From Elusimicrobiota bacterium (GTDB taxonomy: Bacteria > Elusimicrobiota > Elusimicrobia > UBA1565 > UBA9628): 12,880 bases of DNA. The notes beneath the pieces are model-generated. The model had not been told where the DNA came from. It saw only the letters and a program-made list of their open reading frames with translations, and did no database searches. This document shows, piece by piece, positions 1-10,841 of this stretch (the first letter of the stretch is position 1; each line of letters begins with the position of its first letter). The stretch spans positions 1 through 12,880 of the forward strand of contig JAGWJU010000020.1 of the NCBI GenBank assembly GCA_028865585.1. The letters run 5' to 3'. The position numbers were made by a program, and so were the translations under genes.

Positions 1-1
1 C

Positions 2-298
2 ATTCCATGCCCAGCGGCCGACGCTTTTTTGGTCCAAGCCAAAGGCGACTCGATGCAAGAACGCATTTACGACGGCGACTTGGTGCTGGCCCGCCGGCAA
101 AACACGGCCGAAAACGGCGACTTGGTGGTCTGCGTCAACAAGGGCGAGGCCCTCATCAAGAAGTTCAAGAAGGACCAGGACGCCGGCGGCGTAATCTTGA
201 TTTCTCTGAACTCCAAGTATGAGCCCTTCTTCGCCGCGCGGGAGGACTTCCGGATCGAGGGCGTGGTTAAGGCCATCATCTCCCGCGCGGTAAATTAA
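2..298 (+). CDS. LexA-like S24-family repressor, C-terminal autocleavage domain (5' partial)
   Basis: The open frame runs in from the window edge and ends at TAA, giving 98 residues of a C-terminal domain. The S24/LexA catalytic dyad is visible: the nucleophile Ser17 of the fragment in GDSM, and Lys53 in ALIKKF. Their spacing of 36 residues is close to the 37 between Ser119 and Lys156 of E. coli LexA. The motif DGDLVLARR and the C-terminal EGVVKAII strand also fit the family. Family members are HTH repressors that cleave themselves when stimulated by RecA-ssDNA, de-repressing SOS or prophage genes. The DNA-binding domain and the Ala-Gly cleavage site lie outside the window, so a chromosomal LexA cannot be separated from a phage CI-like or UmuD-like protein. 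The TTG at 29 is inside the domain and is not a start. It is the only + strand gene and converges on the lipoprotein gene, with 11 nt between their stop codons. Confidence 0.82.
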   Translation: MPCPAADAFLVQAKGDSMQERIYDGDLVLARRQNTAENGDLVVCVNKGEALIKKFKKDQDAGGVILISLNSKYEPFFAAREDFRIEGVVKAIISRAVN

Positions 299-309
299 CG
301 CCGGCGCCT

Positions 310-858
310 TCAGCGGCTAAACAGGCGCGTGTCCACGAGTTGGAAACTCGTGCGCAGGCTCACCGCGCCCGCCCCCTGGGACAGATCGGGCACCTCGGCG
401 TAAAAAACGCGCATGACCGTGTCCTGATCCGCCCACCAAAACTTACCCTGCGAGTGGTGCGGCGGGCCATAAACCAAGGCCACGTCCCCGGCCAAAGCGT
501 CGGCGGGCTTCTTGTGGGTGAAGTCCGCGTCGTAGACGATCTCAATTTCCGCCAGCTCTCCGCCCAGGAAGCCCTGCAAGCCGTCGAAGCCGAGGCGGAT
601 CTCCCGCACGCCGGCGGGCATGGCTTTGACGCATTTCGCGCTCAAATCGAAGCGCTTGACGCGGCCGCCGAGCTCGCTTTTAGCCGGACAGGACTTGAGG
701 CCGGGATAGTCGCGCGCGACACGGCCGGGACTTTCACCCAAGGAGAGGTTGAGGATGCTCCGCTGCACGGGCCGCAAAAGCCCCGCCGGAGGCGCCCCGG
801 CGCACGCCGCGCACAAAAGAACCGCGGCCGCGCCGGCCCAAAGCCGCGCGCGGATCAC
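310..858 (-). CDS. Putative lipoprotein of unknown function
   Basis: This 182-residue protein starts at a GTG that directly follows the TAG of the upstream beta-lactamase-fold gene, with no nucleotide between them. That suggests translational coupling. The N-terminus is a signal peptide: Arg3 and Arg5, then a hydrophobic stretch (about residues 6-18). It ends in LCAAC, a plausible but imperfect lipobox with Cys19 as the lipidated residue; cleavage by signal peptidase I near CAGA is the alternative. The mature part has two further cysteines (Cys57, Cys76) that could form a disulfide, a GESPGRV segment near residue 41, and a YGPP...KFWWADQDT region (130-147). The last is reminiscent of small periplasmic proteins with an SmpA-like pattern, but this resemblance is weak. 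I do not recognise the family. Being the last gene behind the beta-lactamase-fold gene, it may act with it in the envelope; this is inference only. Confidence 0.72.
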   Translation of the reverse strand: MIRARLWAGAAAVLLCAACAGAPPAGLLRPVQRSILNLSLGESPGRVARDYPGLKSCPAKSELGGRVKRFDLSAKCVKAMPAGVREIRLGFDGLQGFLGGELAEIEIVYDADFTHKKPADALAGDVALVYGPPHHSQGKFWWADQDTVMRVFYAEVPDLSQGAGAVSLRTSFQLVDTRLFSR

Positions 859-1983
859 CTAGCGGACCGCGCTTTGCGGCGCGCCGCGCTGCAGGGCCCG
901 CGCGTAGTAGCGGCCGCCGCGCAGCAGCCGGCCGCCGTAGTAAGCGAAGGTCAGGTGGCCGACGCGGGTGATGAAGTTCTTCGCCCGGCGATAGCTGCGA
1001 TTGCGGCCGGTGAGCACCGTGAGCGCGTAGTCGCCGTAAGGGGTGAAGAAAACGGCCGAGTCGTGGCAGGCGCGGCGCTCCAAGCCCGTCTTGTGCGCGA
1101 TGACCCAGCCCCAGGGCAGGCCCTTGGCCAAACGCCCGGCTTCGGGCTTCTTGTAGCGCAGGATGTCGAGCATCATGCGGCTGGCCGCAGGATCGACGAG
1201 TTGGCCGCGGTAGATCTTGGTCAGCAAAAGGTTCATCTCGCGCGCCGTGGTGTAATTGTCCTCGGCGATGCGTCCGCTGCGCAGGCTCATGCCCGCCCAG
1301 TGGATGGTCGTATGAACAAGGCCCATCTCCCGGAACTTTTGCCGGGCGTAGCGCGCGCCCACGGTGTTGAGCAGCATGTTCGCCGCGGTGTTGTCCGACT
1401 CGCTGATGAGGTGGATGAGGAGATCGCGCACCGTGAAGCTCGTCCCGGCCGGGCTCCACTTCATGGTTCCCGAGCCGCCGGCGCGCAGTCGGCGGGTCAA
1501 AACCAGGCGCTGATCCAACGAAAGCCCGCCCGCCTTGATTTTATAGAAAACCGCAACCATCAAGGGCAGCTTGATGAGGCTCGCGGCGCGGAATACCTCG
1601 TCGGGATGGTACGCCCAGACCGCGCCGCTGCCCAGATCCTGCAGGTAGATGGCGACAGGCTCCGGGTAGCCGCGGGCCAGGCGGTAGAGATCCTGGGTCA
1701 TCAGGCGCCATTTTTGCGGCGTCATCAGGGCGTTGGAGAACGCCGGCCGGACCGAAGCGGAATCCCCGGGCATGACAAGCCCGCCGGAAGGCGCCGCCAC
1801 GGGAAAGCGCGCCTCGACCGCGGGCGCCTCGGCCCTTGGAGCGGCGGCCTTGCTCCAATCGAGCTTGTATCCGAGCGCCAAAGAGGCGGCCACGGACAGC
1901 ACGGCCGCAGCGAGGAGCGGCCCCGCCCGCTCCAAGCGGCGGCGCAAACGGCGCGGCCTCGCGTTATTCTCCTTGTCGATCAT
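859..1983 (-). CDS. Membrane-anchored serine hydrolase of the class A beta-lactamase fold
   Basis: The 374-residue protein has a basic N-terminus (RRLRRRLER), one membrane segment (about 20-38), an Ala/Pro-rich linker to about residue 80, and then a catalytic domain. All three active-site motifs of the penicillin-recognising serine enzymes are present: S135-L-I-K138 (SxxK), S196-D-N198 (SDN) and K298-T-G300 (KTG), with spacing typical of class A. The omega-loop motif ExxxN that carries the deacylating glutamate of true class A beta-lactamases is not seen. The region 230-250 instead reads RIAEDNYTTAREM. A role in peptidoglycan or periplasmic hydrolysis is therefore more likely than antibiotic resistance, though neither is shown. 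The first available start is the ATG at 1981-1983; its ribosome binding site is weak. It lies 58 nt after clpC and abuts the lipoprotein gene, so the three genes are probably co-transcribed. Confidence 0.85.
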   Translation of the reverse strand: MIDKENNARPRRLRRRLERAGPLLAAAVLSVAASLALGYKLDWSKAAAPRAEAPAVEARFPVAAPSGGLVMPGDSASVRPAFSNALMTPQKWRLMTQDLYRLARGYPEPVAIYLQDLGSGAVWAYHPDEVFRAASLIKLPLMVAVFYKIKAGGLSLDQRLVLTRRLRAGGSGTMKWSPAGTSFTVRDLLIHLISESDNTAANMLLNTVGARYARQKFREMGLVHTTIHWAGMSLRSGRIAEDNYTTAREMNLLLTKIYRGQLVDPAASRMMLDILRYKKPEAGRLAKGLPWGWVIAHKTGLERRACHDSAVFFTPYGDYALTVLTGRNRSYRRAKNFITRVGHLTFAYYGGRLLRGGRYYARALQRGAPQSAVR

Positions 1984-2041
1984 GAATCGGAAGCCGCACC
2001 CCCGGCCAGGCTCGCGCCGCGGCGGGAGCAGGCGGGCTCTC

Positions 2042-4525
<2,484 letters not shown>

Positions 4526-4530
4526 AAATT

Positions 4531-4536
4531 CCCCTC
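4531..4536 (-). promoter_or_regulatory. Ribosome binding site of clpC
   Basis: On the transcribed strand the sequence reads GAGGGG, followed by a 5-nt spacer and the ATG of clpC. It supports that start. Confidence 0.7.
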
Positions 4537-4561
4537 GTGCCTGCGAAATGGCCGGCTTTTT

Positions 4562-4570
4562 ATTGTATCA
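4562..4570 (-). promoter_or_regulatory. Extended -10 promoter for the clpC unit
   Basis: The minus strand reads TGATACAAT, which matches the extended -10 pattern TGnTAnAAT of housekeeping sigma-70 promoters. It lies in the only clearly AT-rich patch of the window, in the 116-nt gap between the nfeD-type gene and clpC. The predicted transcript start is near 4555, giving a leader of about 30 nt with the GAGGGG site. No good -35 hexamer sits 17 nt upstream (AGGCTT occupies that place), which extended -10 promoters can tolerate. A TTGAAA is present but only 13 nt away. Confidence 0.55.
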
Positions 4571-4575
4571 GTTTT

Positions 4576-4597
4576 GCGGGTTTCAAGCCTGAACCGC
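4576..4597. repeat. Imperfect inverted repeat over the clpC promoter -35 region
   Basis: The left arm GCGGGTTTCA (4576-4585) and the right arm TGAACCGC (4590-4597) are complementary apart from two extra bases in the left arm, with a 4-nt centre. The repeat lies directly upstream of the extended -10 element. It could be an operator half-site pair or a chance dyad. It does not match CIRCE (HrcA) or the CtsR heptad repeat. Confidence 0.4.
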
Positions 4598-4641
4598 CGC
4601 CCCTTCCTTATATATAAGTATGCCGCCGGCGGATTAAAGAT

Positions 4642-5928
4642 TCAAGTCTTTTCTCCGCGCGGGCGGACCTCGAGAAAAAGTCCTCTCGCCGCCGCAACCT
4701 CGACGGCGCTCCCGCGCGCGATGCGGCCCCGGGTGCTGCGCGCGTCCCACAGGGCCCCCTCGACCAGGACCTTGCCCTCCGGATCGAGATCCGTCTCGGC
4801 CAGGCCCCGGGCGCCGACGAGACCTTCGGCGCCCGTCGCCGGCCGTCGGCCCAGAGCCCGGCCCACGATCGCGGCCAGCGCGGCAAAAGCCGCTCCTAAA
4901 ACAGCCAGCGCCGCCGCCAGCGAGATCCACGGCACGGGCATGCCGCTTCTCCGGAAAAGCATCGCGACGCCGAACGTCGCGGCGGCGGCTCCGGAAAGAG
5001 CCAGAAGTCCGAAGCCGTGAAACTTGAACTCGAGAAGAAACAAAACCAGTCCCAGGCCCAGGAGCAGAAACCCAGCCGCGCCGACGGAAAGCGTCTGGAA
5101 GGAATAGAACGCCAGGATGAGCGCCGCCGCGCCCGCGGCGCCGGGGAAGACCAGCCCCGGATGATAGAACTCAATGAGCAGGCCCGAGACGCCCAGGGTC
5201 ATGAGAATCGCGGCCACGCTCGGATCGGCCAGGGCGCACAGGATTTTCTCACGCCCCGACATGGGAAAGAACGCGACGGCGGCACCCCGCGTTTCAAGCG
5301 GCCGGGAGAAGCCGGGAATTTTCCGGCCGTTAAGCCGTTTCAAAAGATCGGGCAAATCGTCCGCCTCCAAATCGACCACGTTCTTGCGCACGGCTTCTTC
5401 CGCCGTGATGGAGACGCTTTGCGCCACCGCCTCCGCGGCCCAGGCCTGGTTTCTTCCCCGTTTTTGCGCGATGGCCCGCAGATAGGCCGCCGCGTCGTTT
5501 TTAATCTTCACGGCTTCCGTTCCGGAGGGTTTCGCGGCGCCAAAACCGCCCAACTCGACCGGATGCGCGGCGCCGATGTTGGTTCCGGGCGCCATCGCCG
5601 CAATCGAGGCCGCCATGGTGATGAAGACGCCGGCCGAGGCCGCGCGGGCCCCCTGCGGCGCGACATAAACAACGACCGGGACCCTGGATGCGAAGATGGC
5701 CTGCACGATTTCGCGCATGGAGGCGTCCAGGCCACCGGGCGTGTCCAGTTCGATGACGGCGGCGTTGTCCCCGTCCTGCTGCGCCGCGGCCAGCGCGCGG
5801 CCGAAATACTCCGCGGCGGGAGGACTGATGACGCCGGCGTAGCGCGCCAGAAGGATCCTCGGCGGCGCGGCGCAGGCCAGCGCGGGACAGGCCAGAAGCG
5901 CGGTTAGGAAAAGACGTGAAAAGCGCAT
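4642..5928 (-). CDS. NfeD-family membrane-bound serine protease (long form, ClpP-like plus NfeD domain)
   Basis: The 428-residue protein begins with a signal peptide (about 1-20, with ACA before a likely cleavage point). A ClpP-class protease domain follows (about 24-215), with IELDTPGG at 59-66 and the nucleophile Ser98 in RAASAG. A Lys-Asn-Asp-Ala stretch provides the general base, most likely Lys141 (Lys143 is possible), as in the Ser/Lys dyad of the Pyrococcus 1510-N protein. About five membrane segments come next (roughly 238-355), then a C-terminal soluble NfeD OB-fold domain (about 365-425). In studied archaea such proteins cleave stomatin-like slipins. No slipin gene adjoins it here, which is unusual for the long form. 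The ATG lies 13 nt after the lepB stop, so it is probably the last gene of the hpf-to-nfeD operon. Confidence 0.9.
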   Translation of the reverse strand: MRFSRLFLTALLACPALACAAPPRILLARYAGVISPPAAEYFGRALAAAQQDGDNAAVIELDTPGGLDASMREIVQAIFASRVPVVVYVAPQGARAASAGVFITMAASIAAMAPGTNIGAAHPVELGGFGAAKPSGTEAVKIKNDAAAYLRAIAQKRGRNQAWAAEAVAQSVSITAEEAVRKNVVDLEADDLPDLLKRLNGRKIPGFSRPLETRGAAVAFFPMSGREKILCALADPSVAAILMTLGVSGLLIEFYHPGLVFPGAAGAAALILAFYSFQTLSVGAAGFLLLGLGLVLFLLEFKFHGFGLLALSGAAAATFGVAMLFRRSGMPVPWISLAAALAVLGAAFAALAAIVGRALGRRPATGAEGLVGARGLAETDLDPEGKVLVEGALWDARSTRGRIARGSAVEVAAARGLFLEVRPRGEKT

Positions 5929-5941
5929 GGCGCCCCGCGGC

Positions 5942-6943
5942 TTAATGAATGAGGCCGACGCGCGAGGGCGGCCAGTAAATGAACCAGGCCTTGCCCTTGA
6001 TGTCCTTGTTCTCGACCGGTCCCCAATAGCGGGAGTCGCAGGAGCGGTCGCGATTGTCGCCCATCGCGAAGTAGTCGTGCGGCGGCACGGTCACCGGGCC
6101 GAAATAGTCGCGCTGCACGTCCTGGAGCACGGCGTCCAAGCGGTGGGTTTGCCACAAGGTCTGGTACTGCCGGCGAGTGAGGCTCTTGGCCAGCAGCGAC
6201 TCCGGCTGGCGGTTGGGCCCGTCCACGTATTCGCCGTCGGGCGGCGTCGGCTGCTTTTGGCCGTTGACGTAGAGGACGCCGTCCTTGACCTGGACGACGT
6301 CGCCGGGAAGCCCCACGACCCGCTTGATGAAGTCCTTACCGTACTGGCTCGATCCGCAGTGCTGGGCGTCGGGCTTCTCGTCCGGAAAACGGAACACGAT
6401 GACGTCCCCGCGCTTGACCGACCGCAGCTCCAGGACGCGCTTGCCCGTCAAGGGAATCTCGAAGCCGTAGATGAATTTATTGACGAAAAGATGATCGCCG
6501 ATGAGAAGCGTGTTTTCCATGGACCCGGAGGGGATTTTGAAGGCCTGCAGCACGAAGTACATGAGCATCGCGGCGAGGAGCACAGCCGAAAAAACCGTTT
6601 CCGACCACTCCATGTCCTCGGCGAGGTAGTAGTCCTGCGTCTCCGCTTTGTTTCCCGCCTTTCGCCCGCGCCAAAACCCCGCGACGGCGGCCGCGGCCGC
6701 GGCCGCGAGGCTCAAGTAAATTTCGGAGGCCGACACCGCGCCGGCCGAAGAGGAGAACTGCGACCGATCCTGCATCGAGACCATGAGGACCAGGACCGCC
6801 GAGAAGGCGGCCAGGGCGCAGAACAGCGCGTGCCAGAGGCCGGTTTTGTTGGGGGTGTCCAGGGCGCCGGATTTCTCGAAGCGGCGGCTGGCCCAGGCGT
6901 AGGCCCCCATGGCCAAGCCGATGAAAAAAAGCCGCGCCTCCAT
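5942..6943 (-). CDS. lepB: Signal peptidase I with extra N-terminal membrane segments
   Basis: Signal peptidase I cleaves signal peptides from exported proteins on the outer face of the inner membrane. From the ATG at 6941-6943 the product has 333 residues. A GTG directly before it (6944-6946) is an equally possible start; neither has a clear ribosome binding site. The catalytic Ser141 lies in PSGSM, and the general base Lys207 in FIKRVVGLPGD. Box E, MGDNRDRSCDSRYWGPV, is at 294-310. An insertion between boxes D and E (about 231-284) resembles that of diderm enzymes. The N-terminus has four hydrophobic segments (about 2-19, 34-57, 71-90, 115-133), against two in E. coli LepB. The third includes seven consecutive alanines encoded by a GGCCGC repeat. 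The gene follows lepA by 58 nt, the classical lepA-lepB pairing. Confidence 0.95.
   Translation of the reverse strand: MEARLFFIGLAMGAYAWASRRFEKSGALDTPNKTGLWHALFCALAAFSAVLVLMVSMQDRSQFSSSAGAVSASEIYLSLAAAAAAAVAGFWRGRKAGNKAETQDYYLAEDMEWSETVFSAVLLAAMLMYFVLQAFKIPSGSMENTLLIGDHLFVNKFIYGFEIPLTGKRVLELRSVKRGDVIVFRFPDEKPDAQHCGSSQYGKDFIKRVVGLPGDVVQVKDGVLYVNGQKQPTPPDGEYVDGPNRQPESLLAKSLTRRQYQTLWQTHRLDAVLQDVQRDYFGPVTVPPHDYFAMGDNRDRSCDSRYWGPVENKDIKGKAWFIYWPPSRVGLIH
6686..6706. repeat. GGCCGC tandem repeat inside lepB
   Basis: Three perfect GGCCGC units (6689-6706) plus a partial unit form overlapping NotI-type octamers and encode seven alanines in the third membrane segment of LepB. A change of one unit would add or remove two residues without a frameshift. 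Confidence 0.75.
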
Positions 6944-6983
6944 CACGATAGAGACGCTAGCTTTTACGCGAGGCTCAAATCAA

Positions 6984-6998
6984 GGCGGCGGCGGCGGC
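6984..6998. repeat. (GGC)5 simple repeat between lepA and lepB
   Basis: Five GGC triplets (GCC on the transcribed strand) occupy part of the 58-nt gap, just after the lepA stop. No function is evident. No promoter or terminator was recognised in the rest of this gap. Confidence 0.7.
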
Positions 6999-7001
6999 GC
7001 C

Positions 7002-8812
<1,811 letters not shown>

Positions 8813-8816
<4 letters not shown>

Positions 8817-10564
8817 TCCCCCGGCGCGCGGGAAGAGAACGCCGGCGCCGCCTCCGCGATGAGCTTCCGGATTTGCTCTGATTCTGAGCAGGAAAGCGCC
8901 TTCTCAACCGCTTGGGCCACCGCGTCGTGGCGCAGCCCGCGCAGGGTCTGCTTGACGCGCAAAAAAAGCCGCGGCGAAACCGAAAAGCTGTCGACGCCGA
9001 GGCCCGCCGCCAGCGGCACGGCCTGAGGATCCGAGCCCATGCCTCCGCAAAGGCTCACGGGCTTCTTCTGGCGGTGCGCGGCCTTCACGATCTGATCGAG
9101 GATGCGTACGACCGCGGGGTGAAACGGATCATAAAGCTGGGCCACGTAGTCGTTGACGCGATCGACCGCTAGGACGTACTGGATGAGATCATTGGTGCCG
9201 ATGGACACGAAGTCAACCTGCGGGAGAAAGACGTCCAAAAGCAGCGCCGCGGACGGCACCTCGACCATGATGCCGACCTTGAGGCTCTTGGGCGCCGGCA
9301 CGCCCAGGGCCTTGAGTTCGTCCTGCGCCCGCTCCAAGATCTCTCGCGCGCCGCGAATCTCCTCCGAGGACGAAATCATGGGAAATAAAACCTTCGCGTC
9401 CTTGCCGGCGCAGGCGCGGAGCACGGCGCGCAGCTGGGTCTTAAAAACGTCGGGGTGGCGCAGAAACAGCCGGATGCCGCGCAGTCCGAGAAACGGATTT
9501 GTCTCGCCCTTGGGAGCCTCGAGCCCCAGCTGCGCCATCCGATCGCCGCCCAAGTCGGCGATGCGGATGACCACGGGCTTTGGTTCGAAGGCCTTCATGA
9601 CGTCGGCGTAGGCCTCGGTCTGTTCGCGCTCCCCGGGAGGCTCGGTCCGGTTCAAGAACAGGCTCTCCGTCCGGAAAAGCCCCACGCCGTCGGGATTAAG
9701 CGCGATCACGCCCTTGATGTCCTCAAGGGAGTCCAGGTTGGCCTCCAGGCCGAAGCGCCGCCCGTCCAAGGTCGCGGCGGGAAGGCCGCGCAGTCCCAGA
9801 AGTTCTTTTTTGGTTTCCTCCTCCGCCTGCTGCACTCGGCGGTAGCGGGCCACGGTTTCCGGGCTCGGATTGACGATGACCACGCCTTGTTCGCCGTCCA
9901 AAATAATCGCGTCTCCGCTCTTGATCGAACGGCTGGCGTTGGAAAGCCCGACCACCGCGGGAAGCTCCATGCTCTGCGCCAGAATTGCGGTGTGGCTGGA
10001 TTTGCCCCCCAAATCCGTCGCGAAGCCCATGATCTTGGCCTCCTGCAGGCCCAGCGCCTCCGAAGGCAGGATGTTTTTGGCGACCACGACGGACCCCGGC
10101 GCGGCGTCCGCGAGGCTCTTGCGGCTGATCTTCATGAGATGGCCCAGAAGCCGCCGGCCGACGTCCAGAAGATCATGGCGCCGCTCCCGGAAAAACTCGT
10201 CCTCCATCTTCTCGAACTGCTTGTTGACCGCCTCCATGGTCTCCGAGAGGGCGAACTCGGCGTTGACGCCCTCCTTCATGATGCGCTGCGGCACTTCACG
10301 CACGATGAGCGGGTCCTTCAAAATGAGCCGGTGGGCGTCGATGAGCTTGGCGTGGCTTTTTCCCAAGAGCTTCAAGACCTTGGCCTCGGCGGCATCCAGG
10401 TCTTGGTAGGTCGCCTTCTGCGCGGCGCGGAACCGCCGCACCTCGCCGGGTCGCGCCTCGCGCGCGATGTCGAGCCGGGTCACCACCAGCTCCTCGTCCT
10501 CGAGCACGTACGCCCGGCCGATGGACACGCCTGGGCTGGCGCCGATGCCCTTCAAGACGATCAT
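8813..10564 (-). CDS. ptsI: PTS Enzyme I (phosphoenolpyruvate-protein phosphotransferase)
   Basis: Enzyme I takes phosphate from phosphoenolpyruvate onto a histidine and passes it to His15 of HPr in the cytoplasm. The 583 residues are the usual length. Domains: the HPr-binding and phosphohistidine part (about 1-235), with the active His191 in GGKSSHTAILA, then the PEP-binding TIM barrel. Arg298 (GLFRTE), the metal ligands Glu435 (IMVEVPSAA) and Asp459 (SIGTNDLIQY), and the catalytic Cys506 are all present. The residue two after the cysteine is Gly where E. coli has Glu (CGGMGSD against CGELAGD). No GAF or other sensory domain of the PtsP kind is fused. The ATG lies 5 nt after the ptsH stop and is preceded by AGGAGG inside the end of ptsH. 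Confidence 0.97.
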
Positions 10565-10569
10565 TCCCG

Positions 10570-10836
10570 CTAGTCCTCCTGGAACTTATCCGCGAAAAGT
10601 TTGGCGATGGCGGCGAGGGCCTGCTCTTCGTCGGGCCCCTCGGCGCGGACCCGCAGGCGCGTGCCGCTCTCCGCGGCCATCATCAAAAGGCCCAGCACGC
10701 TCTTGCCGTTGATCTCCATGCCGTCCTTGCACACGGTGATGGAGCTTTTATATTTGGCGGCCTCCTTGGCGAAGAGGGCCGCGGGGCGCGCGTGGAAGCC
10801 CAGGCGGTTTTTGATTTCGAGCTCTCTTTCCTTCAT
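10570..10836 (-). CDS. ptsH: HPr phosphocarrier protein with both His15 and Ser46
   Basis: The 88-residue protein is standard HPr size. His15 in GFHARPA is the site phosphorylated by Enzyme I, and Ser46 in NGKSVLGL is the regulatory site used by HprK, so it should answer to both. The frame is open further upstream, but the earlier start would overlap rapZ by about 80 nt and add 29 residues foreign to HPr. The chosen ATG has AGGG 3 nt before it, overlapping the rapZ stop. It sits between rapZ (5 nt) and ptsI (5 nt). In known relatives, Ser46 phosphorylation slows sugar-linked phosphotransfer and can turn HPr into a signalling partner. No CcpA-type partner is visible here. Confidence 0.96.
   Translation of the reverse strand: MKERELEIKNRLGFHARPAALFAKEAAKYKSSITVCKDGMEINGKSVLGLLMMAAESGTRLRVRAEGPDEEQALAAIAKLFADKFQED
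10575..10580 (-). promoter_or_regulatory. Strong ribosome binding site of ptsI within ptsH
   Basis: The transcribed strand reads AGGAGG within the last sense codons of ptsH, 10 nt before the ptsI ATG. It is the clearest Shine-Dalgarno sequence in the operon and supports the ptsI start. Confidence 0.75.
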
Positions 10837-10841
10837 GAGCC

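Noticed and set aside
299..309. Bidirectional terminator between the convergent LexA-like and lipoprotein genes
   Set aside because: Only 11 nt separate the stop codons. The small CGCCGGCG palindrome has no loop or flanking A/T runs.
859..1983. Antibiotic-resistance beta-lactamase
   Set aside because: The fold motifs match, but the omega-loop ExxxN is missing and the context is housekeeping rather than mobile, so a resistance label is not supported.
1984..2041. Terminator or promoter between clpC and the beta-lactamase-fold gene
   Set aside because: The 58-nt gap is GC-rich, with no stem followed by T-residues and no recognisable -10 element, so co-transcription is the simpler reading.
4526..4641. 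CtsR or HrcA (CIRCE) operator before clpC, or a Rho-independent terminator after the nfeD-type gene
   Set aside because: Neither the CtsR heptad repeat nor TTAGCACTC/GAGTGCTAA is present. The GC palindrome has no loop and no following T-run on the transcribed strand.
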